Positions 44,700 through 54,179 are shown, counted from the first letter of the stretch. The stretch is 64,000 bases of DNA from Paracoccaceae bacterium (GCA_947504705.1 CANNIA010000012.1:1-64000); one strand, 5' to 3'. The notes: a model not told the origin generated them from the letters alone. Program-made: numbers and translations.

Positions 44700-44978
44700 T
44701 CAACCCCAGTTGATGACGTAAATGACCGCCATGAAACCGATGGTCGGCAGGATGTAGATAAGCCACAGAAGCCGCTTTTTCAGCCCCCGGTCGTAATGTT
44801 TCATGCCGTCCTCGATATAGGCGGTGCGTTCTGTGGCCGAGAGGCCTTCAGTTTCGGGGTCGGCGTCCCAGTGCTTCTCCAGCTTTTCGCGCCGGACGGA
44901 TCGGGAATAGATCCCTGCGATAAAGTAGATGATCGTCAGGCCGATATAGAGGATGAAGGCAAGTCTTAGCCAACCCAT
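44700..44978 (-). CDS. Small membrane protein upstream of the DUF1523 gene
   Basis: A 92-residue protein with two hydrophobic segments (residues 3-23 and 68-90) separated by a charged loop with KLEKHWDADPETEGLSATER. The ATG at 44978 has a perfect AGGAGG seven bases upstream, which decides against longer upstream starts. Function unknown; probably transcribed with the DUF1523 gene. Confidence 0.7.
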   Translation of the reverse strand: MGWLRLAFILYIGLTIIYFIAGIYSRSVRREKLEKHWDADPETEGLSATERTAYIEDGMKHYDRGLKKRLLWLIYILPTIGFMAVIYVINWG

Positions 44979-45108
44979 CGGGGGGCCTCCTGTGTGGTCG
45001 GGGGGAAGGGGAGTGCCTTGGTCGTTTCGGTGGAGCGGGTTGGAGGGGCCGGGCTGGTGGAGAGCTTGGTCAGGCTTCGGACCATGTGGCGGTGGGTGAT
45101 GGGTCGTT

Positions 45109-45444
45109 TCATGCGTTGGAGTCCGTCTTATTCCAAAATGCGACGGCCACGAGGAGCGCGAAAGCAAGAACTGCGGTAACTATCCAATGTGCGAAAAATG
45201 TCTCATGGACGGAGTTGCTGGCATAGGTGCAGTTTCTTGATGGATCAGCCAACATTTCTGCCAGAGCAAGTCCACATATATCGTAGGTTTGCGCCGCCGA
45301 GTTCACCACGAGGCAAAACATGGCCGCAGCAAGAACGCCCAACCTAGCAAGCGCGCTCAATGGTCGAACGAACGTTCTCGATGCGACTATCCCGATCCCG
45401 ATAGGGATGACCAGCCACCAAACGATGAATAGGAAGCCACTCAC
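45109..45444 (-). CDS. Small membrane protein, unrecognised
   Basis: A 111-residue protein with three hydrophobic segments (about residues 3-22, 32-52 and 88-105) and cysteines at the second-third loop (YDICG, RNCTY) that would face the periplasm. GTG start at 45444 with AGGGTAGGG upstream. The DNA is clearly more AT-rich than surroundings. No family recognised. It begins eight bases after the stop of the neighbouring 115-residue membrane protein, so the two may be co-transcribed. Confidence 0.55.
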   Translation of the reverse strand: MSGFLFIVWWLVIPIGIGIVASRTFVRPLSALARLGVLAAAMFCLVVNSAAQTYDICGLALAEMLADPSRNCTYASNSVHETFFAHWIVTAVLAFALLVAVAFWNKTDSNA

Positions 45445-45452
45445 CCCTACCC

Positions 45453-45800
45453 CTACCCTTCCACCATCTTCAACCCCACCCGCCGGTTCATCTCTTGTGC
45501 CCGGATCAACCAGACCAGCGCCAATAGCGACCCCCAGAGCATCGCGAACAGGGTTGAGCGGGCAAGGTACTGCAGGGCAAGGTCAAGAGGGGCTGACGCG
45601 CCCAAGCCGCCGTTCAACGAGGCGTGCAGAAGGGCGAGGATCAGCGCCCCGCTGCTCCAGGTGGTAAGGGCTGTAGCCAGGATCACCCCTGCCAGTCGGC
45701 GGTGTGACGTGCTGCTGCGGGGGAGGAGAAGCCAAGGCAGCAGGATGACCACCCCGCACAGGGTGGCAATCGGCAGGATCAAGGTCGAGAAGCTTGCCAT
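45453..45800 (-). CDS. Small membrane protein, unrecognised
   Basis: A 115-residue protein with three hydrophobic segments (about residues 5-27, 40-60 and 78-98). The ATG at 45800 (MASFSTLILP) is preferred to one nine codons upstream because the membrane segment begins there. It is divergent from the TPP riboswitch/thiBPQ operon. No family recognised. Confidence 0.55.
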   Translation of the reverse strand: MASFSTLILPIATLCGVVILLPWLLLPRSSTSHRRLAGVILATALTTWSSGALILALLHASLNGGLGASAPLDLALQYLARSTLFAMLWGSLLALVWLIRAQEMNRRVGLKMVEG

Positions 45801-45965
45801 CTGACCTTTGCCCAACCCCCTGCCCAACCGGGGCCATACCTGTCAGATCATGCGACCTGCCGCTGGTTTCAAGCCCCGTCCCGGTGAAACCTAGACCCAT
45901 CATCCCGGCCCGCCAAGGGGAAAGCCCCCTCCCCTTGCGTCTGCGCTGCGTTGGCCTATGCTTGG

Positions 45966-46051
45966 TGTCACCTCGGGGAGCCCTGACCGGCTGAGATGCG
46001 CAAGCGAACCCGTCGAACCTGAACCGGATCATACCGGCGGAGGGAAGGTGC
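45966..46051 (+). promoter_or_regulatory. TPP (thiamine pyrophosphate) riboswitch
   Basis: Contains the conserved THI-element blocks in order: closing P1 strand CACCT (45969), CTGAGA (45991), ACCTGAACCGG (46017), the ATACCGGCGGAGGGA block (46031-46045), and the 3' P1 strand AGGTG (46046-46050). It lies directly ahead of thiBPQ. The GGAGGG in the 3' core could be the ribosome site of the ATG at 46052, so ligand binding would hide it; expression should fall when thiamine pyrophosphate is plentiful. Confidence 0.94.
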
Positions 46052-46099
46052 ATGGGTTTCTCCATCCCCGACCAATCCGTCGCATCATGGAGAGACCTT

Positions 46100-47083
46100 A
46101 TGAAGACCAGACTCCTTGCTGCGGGACTTGCCACCATTGCCACCCAAGGCATGGCGGACACGCCCGTTTTGACAGTGCTGACCTATGACAGCTTCGCCTC
46201 GGAATGGGGTCCCGGCCCCGGCGTCGAGGCGACGTTCGAGGCGACGTGCGGCTGCGATCTGCAGTTCGTGCCGGCGGGGGATGGGGCGGCGCTGCTGGCG
46301 CGGGTCCAGTTGGAGGGGGCGGGGTCGCAGGCGGATGTGGTGTTGGGGCTGGATACCAGCCTGACCGATGCGGCGGCGGCAACCGGGCTGTTCGCGCCGC
46401 ACGGGGTTGCGGCCCCGACGGGCCTGCCAGTGCCCTATGACGACCCGCTGTTCCTGCCCTTTGACTGGGGCTGGTTCGCCTTTGTCTATGACAAGACCAA
46501 GCTTTCGTCCCCGCCCACGTCGTTCGAGGCGCTGGCGGCGTCCGATCTGAAGGTGGTGATCGAAGACCCCCGGTCGTCGACTCCCGGCCTTGGGCTTTTG
46601 CTGTGGGTCAAGGCGGCTTATGGCGACCGGGCTGACGAAATCTGGGCGGGGCTGGCCGACAATATCGTGACGGTGACCCCCGGCTGGTCGGAGGCCTATG
46701 GCCTGTTTCTGGAGGGGGAGGCGGATATGGTTTTGTCCTACACCACCTCGCCCGCCTATCACCTGATCGCGGAAGCCGATGACACAAAGGCGGCGGCGCT
46801 GTTTGACGAAGGGCATTATTTGCAGGTCGAAGTGGCGGGGAAACTGGCCGCAACCGATCAGCCCGAACTGGCGGATGCTTTCCTGCAGTTCACGCAAAGC
46901 GAGGCGTTTCAGTCGCTGATCCCGACAACGAACTGGATGTATCCGGCAGTGCCCTTGGCGGGCGGGCTGCCAGAGGGGTTCGATGCCTTCCATCCGGTGA
47001 AGTCCCTGCTGATGTCGCCCGCCGATGCGGCGGCGGCGCGGGGTCCGGCGCTGGACGAATGGCGCGCGGCGCTGGCGCAGTGA
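46100..47083 (+). CDS. thiB: Thiamine ABC transporter substrate-binding protein
   Basis: Exported binding protein of 327 residues (signal peptide MKTRLLAAGLATIATQGMA) with ThiB segments VLTVLTYDSFASEWGPG, YDDPLFLPFDWGWFAFVYD and VTPGWSEAYGLFLEGEADMV, which include aromatic residues that stack on thiamine. ATG 46100 has GGAGAG upstream; an in-frame ATG at 46052 touches the riboswitch and would add 16 residues. First gene of the riboswitch-controlled thiBPQ operon. Confidence 0.93.
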   Translation: MKTRLLAAGLATIATQGMADTPVLTVLTYDSFASEWGPGPGVEATFEATCGCDLQFVPAGDGAALLARVQLEGAGSQADVVLGLDTSLTDAAAATGLFAPHGVAAPTGLPVPYDDPLFLPFDWGWFAFVYDKTKLSSPPTSFEALAASDLKVVIEDPRSSTPGLGLLLWVKAAYGDRADEIWAGLADNIVTVTPGWSEAYGLFLEGEADMVLSYTTSPAYHLIAEADDTKAAALFDEGHYLQVEVAGKLAATDQPELADAFLQFTQSEAFQSLIPTTNWMYPAVPLAGGLPEGFDAFHPVKSLLMSPADAAAARGPALDEWRAALAQ

Positions 47084-47099
47084 AGCGGGGTCTGGGCCA

Positions 47100-48635
47100 G
47101 TGAGCCGTCAGGGCGGGCACATGGCCCTTGGCCTGGCGCTGGCACTCTTGGCGCTGGTTCTGGCGTTGGTACTTGCCGTGGCGTGGCGCGGCACGGGGTT
47201 GGCGCTTGGCCCGGCAGACTGGGCGGCGGTGCGGTTTTCGCTGGTTCAGGCGGGGCTGTCGGCGCTGGTCTCGACCGTTCTGGCGATCCCGGTGGCGCGT
47301 GCCTTGGCGCGGCGCCGCTTTCCGGGGCGCGGGGCGCTGATCACGCTGATGGGCGCGCCGTTTCTGTTGCCTGCGGTGGTGGCGGTCCTGGGGCTGCTGG
47401 CGATTTTCGGGCGGTCGGGGCTTTTGAACCGGGGGCTGGAGGCGCTGGGGCTGCCCACGGTGTCGATCTATGGGCTGCACGGGGTGGTGCTGGCGCATGT
47501 GTTCCTGAACCTGCCCCTTGCGGTGCGGATGATCCTGCAGGGCTGGCTGGCGATCCCTTCGGAACGGCTGCGGCTGGCAGGGTCGCTGGGGTTCGGGCCG
47601 AGTGAGGTCTTTCGGCATCTGGAGGCGCCCATGCTGCGTGAGGTGCTGCCGGGGGCTTTGGTGGTGATCATGGTCGTCTGCCTGACCAGTTTTGCCGTGG
47701 TGCTGACCCTTGGCGGCGGGCCTGCGGCGACGACGATCGAACTCGCGATCTATCAGGCGGTGCGGTTCGACTTTGACCTTGGCCGCGCCGCAGGGCTGGC
47801 CGGGGTGCAACTGGCGATTGGCGGGGTTGCGGCACTGGCGGCTTGGGGACTGTATCGCCCGACCGGCTTTGGCGCGGGGCTGGACCGGCGGTTAGAGGTT
47901 GCAGCACCCGCCGGGTGGCGGCTTTGGGGGGATGGGTTGGTGCTGGGAGCGGTGACGCTGTTTCTGACCTTGCCGCTGCTGGCGGTGCTGCTGCGGGGGC
48001 TGCCGGGGTTGGCCGAGCTTCCCGCGCAGGTCCTGCCTGCGGCACTGCGGTCGGTGCTGGTGGCACTGGTCTCTACCGTGATCGCGACGGCGCTGGCCCT
48101 GACGCTGGCGCTGGAAAGCGCCCGTCGGCCGCGCGGGTTGATCGAGGCGGCGGTGACGCTGCCGCTGGCGACTTCGGGGCTGGTGTTGGGGACTGGGCTG
48201 TTCCTGCTGGTCCAGCCCTTGGCGACACCGATGGTGCTGGCTCTGCCGGTGACGGTGCTGGTCAATACCGCGCTGTCGCTGCCCTATCTGTACCGGGTGC
48301 TTCTGCCCGAAACCCGCGCCTTGCAGGCCGATTATGGGCGCTTGGCCGAGAGCCTGTCGTTGAGCGGCTGGTCCCGACTGCGTTGGCTGGTGCTGCCGCG
48401 CCTTGCCCGACCCTTGGGATTTGGCGCGGGGCTGGCGGCGGCGTTGTCGATGGGCGACCTTGGGGTGATCGCGCTGTTCGCGGGTGAGGGTCAGGCGACC
48501 CTGCCCTTGGTCGTAGGCCAGTTGGCCGGGGCTTACCGGATGGAGGCTGCTGCTGCCGCCGCCCTGCTTTTGGTCACGCTTTCCTTCGCCCTCTTCTGGG
48601 CTTTTGATGCAGGGGGCCGCCGTGCTGCAGCTTGA
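47100..48635 (+). CDS. thiP: Thiamine ABC transporter permease
   Basis: A 511-residue inner-membrane protein with 12 or so membrane segments and two binding-protein-dependent permease domains, each with an EAA-like loop (SERLRLAGSLGFGPSEVFRH and DYGRLAESLSLSGWSRLRW). The double-domain chain is typical of ThiP. Start at GTG 47100 or ATG 47121. It lies 16 bases after thiB and overlaps thiQ by 29 bases. Confidence 0.93.
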   Translation: MSRQGGHMALGLALALLALVLALVLAVAWRGTGLALGPADWAAVRFSLVQAGLSALVSTVLAIPVARALARRRFPGRGALITLMGAPFLLPAVVAVLGLLAIFGRSGLLNRGLEALGLPTVSIYGLHGVVLAHVFLNLPLAVRMILQGWLAIPSERLRLAGSLGFGPSEVFRHLEAPMLREVLPGALVVIMVVCLTSFAVVLTLGGGPAATTIELAIYQAVRFDFDLGRAAGLAGVQLAIGGVAALAAWGLYRPTGFGAGLDRRLEVAAPAGWRLWGDGLVLGAVTLFLTLPLLAVLLRGLPGLAELPAQVLPAALRSVLVALVSTVIATALALTLALESARRPRGLIEAAVTLPLATSGLVLGTGLFLLVQPLATPMVLALPVTVLVNTALSLPYLYRVLLPETRALQADYGRLAESLSLSGWSRLRWLVLPRLARPLGFGAGLAAALSMGDLGVIALFAGEGQATLPLVVGQLAGAYRMEAAAAAALLLVTLSFALFWAFDAGGRRAAA

Positions 48636-49320
48636 TCATCTGACGCATGCCCAAGGAGATTTCCGCCTGACCGCCGACTGGTCGGCCAATCCCGGAGACC
48701 GGATCGCCGTCATCGGGCCATCGGGGGCGGGGAAATCCACCTTGCTGGCGGTGATTGCCGGGTTCCTTGCCCCCACGGGCGGGGCGGTGCGCTGGAAGGG
48801 GCACGACCTTGGCCCGGTGGCGCCGGGGCAAAGGCCGGTGACGATCCTGTTTCAGGATCAGAACCTGTTTCCGCATTTGACGGTCGCGCAGAACCTTGGG
48901 CTTGGCCTGCGCCCGGATTTGCGGTTGTCGCCTGCCGAACAGGCGCGGGTTGAAGAGGCTTTGGCCCGCGTCGGTCTCGCCGGTCTTGGACAGCGTAAGC
49001 CCGCTCAACTGTCTGGCGGGCAGGCGGGACGGGCAGCACTGGCGCGGGCGCTGCTGCGGGCGCGGCCGGTCCTGTTGCTGGATGAGCCCTTCGCCGCGCT
49101 TGGCCCCGCGTTGCGGGCCGAGATGCTGGCCTTGGTCCGTGAGGTCGCCGATCAGACCGGCGCGCTGGTGCTGATGGTGACGCATGACCCTGAAGACGCG
49201 CGGGCTTTGGGGGGGGAGACGGTTTTTGTCGGGGATGGCCGGGCCAATCCGCCGGTCGAGACGGGGACCCTGCTGGCCAATCCGCCGCAGGCATTGCAGG
49301 ACTACCTTGGTCGCAAATGA
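48607..49320 (+). CDS. thiQ: Thiamine ABC transporter ATP-binding protein
   Basis: A 237-residue ABC ATPase: Walker A GPSGAGKST, Q-loop FQDQNLF, signature LSGGQAGRAALARAL, Walker B VLLLDEPFAAL and switch histidine in THDPEDA. It energises thiamine or thiamine-phosphate import with ThiB and ThiP. The ATG at 48607 lies within thiP, so translation is coupled. A strong terminator starts at the next base after its stop. Confidence 0.93.
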   Translation: MQGAAVLQLDHLTHAQGDFRLTADWSANPGDRIAVIGPSGAGKSTLLAVIAGFLAPTGGAVRWKGHDLGPVAPGQRPVTILFQDQNLFPHLTVAQNLGLGLRPDLRLSPAEQARVEEALARVGLAGLGQRKPAQLSGGQAGRAALARALLRARPVLLLDEPFAALGPALRAEMLALVREVADQTGALVLMVTHDPEDARALGGETVFVGDGRANPPVETGTLLANPPQALQDYLGRK

Positions 49321-49350
49321 AAAGCCCCGCCGGATCGGGCGGGGCTTTTG
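49321..49350. terminator. Bidirectional intrinsic terminator between thiQ and petC
   Basis: AAAAGCCCCGCC (49321-49332) and GGCGGGGCTTTT (49339-49350) form a perfect stem with six-base loop, A-run on one side and T-run on the other. It can end both thiBPQ and the convergent petABC transcript. Confidence 0.92.
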
Positions 49351-49383
49351 GTCGTTTGGGCTTTTAGCGTTCAGGCAGACGGA

Positions 49384-50322
49384 TCAGGCGGTCTTCTTGC
49401 CCTTGATCCCGGCCCACAGACGCTTGTTGGTCAGGTACAGAAGCGTCGTCAGCAGGCCAAGCAAACCCACACCGACAAAGCCCGACCATTTGCGCGCCAT
49501 CATCTGCGGTTCCGCCGCCCACATCAGGAACGAGGCGACATCTTCGGACATGTGGTGGGCCGAGGTGTCGTGGCCATCGGCATATTCGACCTGACCATCG
49601 GACAGCGGTGGGGACATCCTGATCCAAGAGCCCGGAACAATGCGCCCGACCTCCTTCTTTTCGATCTTTTCAACGGTTGTCCCATCGTCCTGCGTCACGA
49701 CCGTCTTGGTCTCTTCAAAGATCTTGCAGCTGTCTGGATAGCCACCCGGACCAAAGGCTGTGTTGTAATAGAGCCCGTCCATCCCCTCAGGGGCGCATTC
49801 CGGGTTGTCGGCGTAGCCGTTGAGGATCGAAACGATGTATTCCGGTCCGCCCATGCCGTTGAAAAGCTGGCTGATCCCGGTGCCATAGGGCCCGTGGAAG
49901 CCGGCGCGGGCCTTGGCCATCAGCGACAGGTCCGGTGCGCCCATCGTGTTGTTGATCGGGAAGTTGTCGGAATCTTTGAGGGGGCGCATTTCGCTTTTGA
50001 CGCTATCCCACAGGACAGCCCGGTTTGACTCTTCGTCATACACCGTAAAGGCTTTTGCATAGGCGCGAACCTGATCTTCCGGCAGGCCCGGTCCACCGGC
50101 ATCCGACAGGCTGCGGATCGGAACGAACTTCAGACCGTGGCAGGCGGCGCAGACCTCGGTATAGACCTGCAACCCGCGCTGAAGCTGGAACTGGTCGAAG
50201 GTGCCGAACGGGCCTTCATGGGCGAAGGACACGTCCTCGATTTCCTGATGCGCGGTTTCGGCCAGAACGGGCGAGCCGAGAACCAGTGCCGATGCGGCAA
50301 TGAGTGCGATTGTGCGGAACAT
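49384..50322 (-). CDS. petC: Cytochrome c1 of the bc1 complex
   Basis: Haem-c subunit that passes electrons from the Rieske protein to cytochrome c. The 312-residue protein has a signal peptide (cleaved near VLAET), CAACH haem site with Cys58/Cys61/His62, the axial Met236 in WIRMSPPL, and a C-terminal membrane anchor. Cys176 and Cys199 resemble the extra disulfide found in Rhodobacter cytochrome c1. ATG 50322 follows GAGAGGAAAGC. Last gene of petABC, 13 bases after petB. Confidence 0.95.
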   Translation of the reverse strand: MFRTIALIAASALVLGSPVLAETAHQEIEDVSFAHEGPFGTFDQFQLQRGLQVYTEVCAACHGLKFVPIRSLSDAGGPGLPEDQVRAYAKAFTVYDEESNRAVLWDSVKSEMRPLKDSDNFPINNTMGAPDLSLMAKARAGFHGPYGTGISQLFNGMGGPEYIVSILNGYADNPECAPEGMDGLYYNTAFGPGGYPDSCKIFEETKTVVTQDDGTTVEKIEKKEVGRIVPGSWIRMSPPLSDGQVEYADGHDTSAHHMSEDVASFLMWAAEPQMMARKWSGFVGVGLLGLLTTLLYLTNKRLWAGIKGKKTA

Positions 50323-50335
50323 GCTTGCTTTCCTC

Positions 50336-51667
50336 TCACTCGGCCGGATGGCTGTTGGGGCCGTAGTGGGCATTGAAGTCTTCCTCGATGGTCGCGGGCT
50401 GGGTCAGCGGCTTTTCGATCACACCCAGAAGCGGCAGGATGATCAGGAAGTAGGCGAACCAGTAGGCCGTGGCGATCAGCGAAATCGCCGGCATCCAGCC
50501 CATCAGAGCGTCGGGCGCCATGGACCCGGCCCACATCAGAACCACGAAGTCGATGCAAAGCAGCGCGAACCACCACTTGAACATCGGACGATAACGGCCA
50601 GAGCGCACCGACGAGGTGTCAAGCCACGGTGTCAGGGCAAGCACGGCAATGGCGCCGAACATGGCCAGAACACCGAAGAACTTGGCGTCGATGATCCCGA
50701 AGGAGAGCTTGTTGGCCGCGATCACGATCCAGACGTCGCTCGTGAAGGCGCGCAGGATGGCGTAGAACGGCAGCAAGTACCATTCCGGCACGATATGCGC
50801 AGGCGTCGCGAGGGCGTTCGCTTCGATGTAGTTGTCGGGGTGGCCAAGGTAGTTCGGCATGAAGCCGACGACCGCGAAGAACACCGTCAGAATCAGGGCA
50901 AGCGCGAAGAGGTCCTTGATCACGTAATAGGGCCAGAACGGGATGGTGTCGCGTTCGGCCTCTTCCTTGCTGCCACGGCGAACCTCAACCCCGGTCGGGT
51001 TGTTGTTGCCGCTAGTGTGGAAGGCCCAGATGTGGACGGCAACCAGCGCCGCGATCACGAAGGGCAGCAGGTAGTGCAGGCTGAAGAAGCGGTTCAACGT
51101 GGCGTTGTCGACGGCCGGGCCGCCCAGAAGCCAGGTCTGGATCGGCTCACCGATGCCGGGGATCGCGCCGATGATGCCGGTGATCACGGTGGCACCCCAG
51201 AACGACATCTGGCCCCAGGGCAGCACATAGCCCATGAAGGCAGTCACGATCATCAGGAAGTAGATGATCATGCCAATGATCCAGGTGACCTCACGCGGGG
51301 CTTTGTAGCTGCCGTAGTAAAGGCCGCGGAAGATGTGCAGGTAGACGGCGAAGAAGAACAGCGAGGCACCGTTCGCATGCAGATAGCGCAGCATGTGGCC
51401 GCCGTTCACGTCGCGCATGATATGTTCAACGGATGCGAAGGCCATGTCGATATGCGGGGTGTAATGCATCGCAAGGACGATGCCGGTGACAATCTGCAGC
51501 ACAAGGCAGAACGTAAGGACAATGCCCCAGATCCACATCCAGTTCAGGTTCTTGGGCGTGGGGATCATCAAGGTGTCATAGAGCAGCCCGACGATCGGCA
51601 GGCGCTTGTACAGCCAGCGCGCAGCGTTGGACTTGGGTTCGTAATGATCGTGCGGGATTCCGGCCAT
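50336..51667 (-). CDS. petB: Cytochrome b of the bc1 complex
   Basis: Eight-helix quinol-oxidising subunit of 443 residues. It carries the Qo-site motif PEWY, the haem-ligand histidines in [32 protein letters not shown] and VAVHIWAFH, and [14 protein letters not shown]. Size matches the alphaproteobacterial single-chain cytochrome b. It lies between petA and petC in the standard order with 11- and 13-base gaps. Confidence 0.97.
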   Translation of the reverse strand: MAGIPHDHYEPKSNAARWLYKRLPIVGLLYDTLMIPTPKNLNWMWIWGIVLTFCLVLQIVTGIVLAMHYTPHIDMAFASVEHIMRDVNGGHMLRYLHANGASLFFFAVYLHIFRGLYYGSYKAPREVTWIIGMIIYFLMIVTAFMGYVLPWGQMSFWGATVITGIIGAIPGIGEPIQTWLLGGPAVDNATLNRFFSLHYLLPFVIAALVAVHIWAFHTSGNNNPTGVEVRRGSKEEAERDTIPFWPYYVIKDLFALALILTVFFAVVGFMPNYLGHPDNYIEANALATPAHIVPEWYLLPFYAILRAFTSDVWIVIAANKLSFGIIDAKFFGVLAMFGAIAVLALTPWLDTSSVRSGRYRPMFKWWFALLCIDFVVLMWAGSMAPDALMGWMPAISLIATAYWFAYFLIILPLLGVIEKPLTQPATIEEDFNAHYGPNSHPAE

Positions 51668-51678
51668 GATGCTGATCC

Positions 51679-52248
51679 TTACCCAAGCTTGATGGTTTTA
51701 TCGTCGGTGAAGACGGAGATCGGAACTTCCAGGTTCCGCGGTGCGGGCCCTTTGCGGATACGGCCAGCCGTGTCGTAGTGCGAGCCATGGCAGGGGCAGA
51801 ACCAGCCACCGAAATCGCCCTGATTGCCCAGCGGCACACAACCAAGGTGGGTGCAAACCCCCATCGTCACCAGCCACTCACCGGCTTCGTCGAGGGTGCG
51901 GTTGGCGTCCGACGCGTCGGCGTCCGGCTTGTTCTTGTTCTCGCCATTCACGTCGACCAGCTCTTCCAGCTTGGTGTCGCGCGCGGCCTTGATCTCTTCG
52001 GCCGTGCGGCGGCGGATGAAAACCGGCTTGCCGCGCCATTTGACCGTGAGCTGGGTCCCGACTTCCACCGTCGAGATATCGACCATGATCGAGGCCAGCG
52101 ACCGGACATCAGCTGACGGGTTCATCTGGTTGACCAGCGGCCAGACGGCAGCGCCGGTAGCCACCACCCCGGCACCTGCCGTCGCGTAATACAGGAAATC
52201 CCGCCGGGAGCCTTCCCCGGAGCCTGCGTGATTGTCTGCGTGGGACAC
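51679..52248 (-). CDS. petA: Rieske iron-sulfur subunit of the bc1 complex
   Basis: A 189-residue protein with a Tat-type twin-arginine N-terminus ([12 protein letters not shown]) that stays as the membrane anchor, and the 2Fe-2S ligands Cys132/His134 in CTHLGC and Cys151/His154 in CPCHGSH; Cys137 and Cys153 form the supporting disulfide. First gene of petABC. An insertion of about 40 residues rich in Asp/Lys/Asn (95-120) is usual in Rhodobacter homologues. Confidence 0.97.
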   Translation of the reverse strand: MSHADNHAGSGEGSRRDFLYYATAGAGVVATGAAVWPLVNQMNPSADVRSLASIMVDISTVEVGTQLTVKWRGKPVFIRRRTAEEIKAARDTKLEELVDVNGENKNKPDADASDANRTLDEAGEWLVTMGVCTHLGCVPLGNQGDFGGWFCPCHGSHYDTAGRIRKGPAPRNLEVPISVFTDDKTIKLG

Positions 52249-52587
52249 GAGAACTTCTCCCCTTTCAGGCCAGCACCTGCCAACCCATGTGCCTTCAGGG
52301 GCATGGAAAACCCACCCCCGTTCGCCGCGTGTTTAGCCAAGCGATCACGCCTCGTCCAGCGGACAAAGGCGCACAGGGACGCAAATATTTGGAATGGGTG
52401 TGGGCGACACCGATTATCCGGGCCGGAAACCGTTACAAAGTCACCCGAACTGAAAGGGGCGGGAGCGAGATCGCCACGAATCTGTAGCAAAAACCCGATA
52501 GCCGGAAGCGCGTGGCGCGACACTTATCGGCGACCCGGGCGCATGGCTCCGTTTCGACCGGTTGTGTACTGGCAAAGGATTTACGGC
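52249..52587. other. Divergent promoter region between petABC and the PAP2 gene
   Basis: The 339-base gap contains no supported gene; the open plus-strand frame running through it lacks similarity. It must hold the petABC promoter (minus strand) and the promoter of the PAP2 gene. I do not see a convincing FnrL, RegA or sigma-70 box by eye, nor strong secondary structure. Confidence 0.5.
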
Positions 52588-53214
52588 ATGCTTTTGGCAC
52601 GGATGATCCGCATCTTTGGGCTGGCGCATTTGGTGCTTGGCGCTTTGGCTGCGACCCTGCTTTTGACCGAGCCATCTACGCGGCGCTACGGCGACAATCT
52701 GCAGATCATCCTTCCGGTGCTGGCCTGGGGCTGCGCTGCCACCAGCGGCAATGGTCGCGACTTTGCCTTGCGCTTTGCTTCGATGTTCACGGTTGCGCAT
52801 GCTTCAAAATCCCTGCTTGGCGACATGGAGCTGAACCAACGTCCTTCGGGTGGAGGGCATGGCTTTCCTTCAGCCCATACCGGGGCAGCCGCGCTTGGGG
52901 CCAGCAGTCTGGTGCATGACTGCCTAAAGGGCAGCGCCGGGGCGCAGGCGGTGGTGGTCCTGGCGGCCGGTTTCGTGGGGGCATCGCGGATCGAGGTCGG
53001 GGCGCATGACATCTGGCAGGTCACGGCAGGAGCAATCCTTGGCTGGGCTGCGGACCGCGCCCTGCGCCGGGACAGCCGGGCTCGCCGTGGCGTTGTCGCA
53101 TTACTTGGCTGGGCAGGGACACTGCTTTGGCGTGTCAGGTGCAGCGCGGCTCAGGTCGCCGTCCTGTTCGTCGCAGGCTTGGCCAAATTGCGCTCTGCCC
53201 GCATCGTTCCCTAA
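52588..53214 (+). CDS. PAP2-family (phosphatidic acid phosphatase type 2) membrane protein
   Basis: A 208-residue membrane protein with the three acid-phosphatase motifs: Lys74 with Arg85-Pro86 in ELNQRPSGG, PSAH at 94-97, and Ser133-Arg134 with His140 in SRIEVGAHD. Reaction is removal of phosphate from a lipid phosphate such as phosphatidate or undecaprenyl pyrophosphate. ATG 52588 follows AAGGA. It is shorter at the N-terminus than many homologues, with two clear hydrophobic segments before the first motif. Confidence 0.8.
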   Translation: MLLARMIRIFGLAHLVLGALAATLLLTEPSTRRYGDNLQIILPVLAWGCAATSGNGRDFALRFASMFTVAHASKSLLGDMELNQRPSGGGHGFPSAHTGAAALGASSLVHDCLKGSAGAQAVVVLAAGFVGASRIEVGAHDIWQVTAGAILGWAADRALRRDSRARRGVVALLGWAGTLLWRVRCSAAQVAVLFVAGLAKLRSARIVP

Positions 53215-53253
53215 CACTGGCAGCCTCGGGGTTTCCGGCGTTTCAGTTGGCTT

Positions 53254-53865
53254 TCATGCCGCGACGGGGTTCGTCGCACGCATAGCGGGGCGGTCCATGA
53301 AGCCCACGGCCCAAGCGGCCAACGCCGGGCGAACCTTGCGCCAGTCCCGCTCGGGGTGGCGGAAGTCCAGATAACCCAGAGCGCAGGCCAAGGCTATCTG
53401 GCCCATGTCCAAGGGGCCGGACAGGTGACCCATCCGGCGATCTTCCACCGCCGTCAGCGCGCGGTCGATCTTGTGCCACTGCCCCTCGGCCCAGTCGTGG
53501 GACCGTGAGCCCTCAGGCCGGATGTGAAATTCATAGCGGATCAGCACGGCGGCCTCGGTCATGCCGTCGGCAGTGGCTTCCAGTGTCAGCGTGTCCCAAA
53601 GCCGGGGCGCGGCAGGGTAGAGGCCCGCTTTCAGGGTTTCGTCCAGATAGCGGGTGATGACCCGGCTGTCATAGATGGCGGTGCCGTCATCGGTCTCCAA
53701 GGCCGGAATCTTGCCTAAGGGGTTGTGGTCAATCGGCATGGCATCGGGTTTGAGCGGGCTTACAGCCGCCGGGATCAGGGTGACCCGGTCCATGGCCCCA
53801 GCCTCGTGCAAAAGCACCATCACCTTGCGGACAAAGGGTGACGCTGCCGAGTGATAAAGCTTCAT
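53254..53865 (-). CDS. Glutathione S-transferase family protein
   Basis: A 203-residue GST-fold protein with thioredoxin-like N-terminal domain (MKLYHSAASPFVRKVMVLL with the Ser active-site region, cis-proline in GKIPALETDDG, and DSRVITRYLDE) and an all-helical C-terminal domain. Substrate unknown. Its ATG overlaps the stop of an upstream 105-residue gene by four bases, so the two are an operon. Confidence 0.86.
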   Translation of the reverse strand: MKLYHSAASPFVRKVMVLLHEAGAMDRVTLIPAAVSPLKPDAMPIDHNPLGKIPALETDDGTAIYDSRVITRYLDETLKAGLYPAAPRLWDTLTLEATADGMTEAAVLIRYEFHIRPEGSRSHDWAEGQWHKIDRALTAVEDRRMGHLSGPLDMGQIALACALGYLDFRHPERDWRKVRPALAAWAVGFMDRPAMRATNPVAA

Positions 53866-54179
53866 TCCTGCCCCCGCCGCAGCCGGAACCGGGCCATGAA
53901 CCCGGCGTCGATTTCCAAAGTCTTGCCGCCAAAGCGGATCACCCGGCGCATCCGGGCGGTGGCGTTGGTCTGCTTATCCGCAAATCCGTCGGCGGCCCGG
54001 TCAGCGGGACGGTGCAGCGAGATGCCTTCGCCCAATTCGTCAAAGGCATCCTCGGCCCGCTGGTCGGTACGGCCGGGAAAGCTGTTGCGTCTGACAAAGC
54101 GCACCAGTGCAAGGCCGGTGGTCGCGACCATGCCAAGGCGCAGGGCCACGGGCAAAAGCGGGGCAAGCGGTAATGGCAT
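53862..54179 (-). CDS. Small protein with N-terminal membrane segment, coupled to the GST gene
   Basis: A 105-residue protein: hydrophobic residues 1-27, then a polar, acidic region (RTDQRAEDAFDELGEGI) and a basic C-terminal end (MARFRLRRGQE). No family recognised. ATG 54179 has GGAGG five bases upstream, deciding against the ATG four codons earlier. Translation-coupled with the GST through a four-base overlap. Confidence 0.58.
   Translation of the reverse strand: MPLPLAPLLPVALRLGMVATTGLALVRFVRRNSFPGRTDQRAEDAFDELGEGISLHRPADRAADGFADKQTNATARMRRVIRFGGKTLEIDAGFMARFRLRRGQE

Noticed and set aside
50300-51778. Plus-strand open frame of 492 codons antisense to petB
   Set aside because: Composition-biased shadow; petB is unmistakable on the minus strand.
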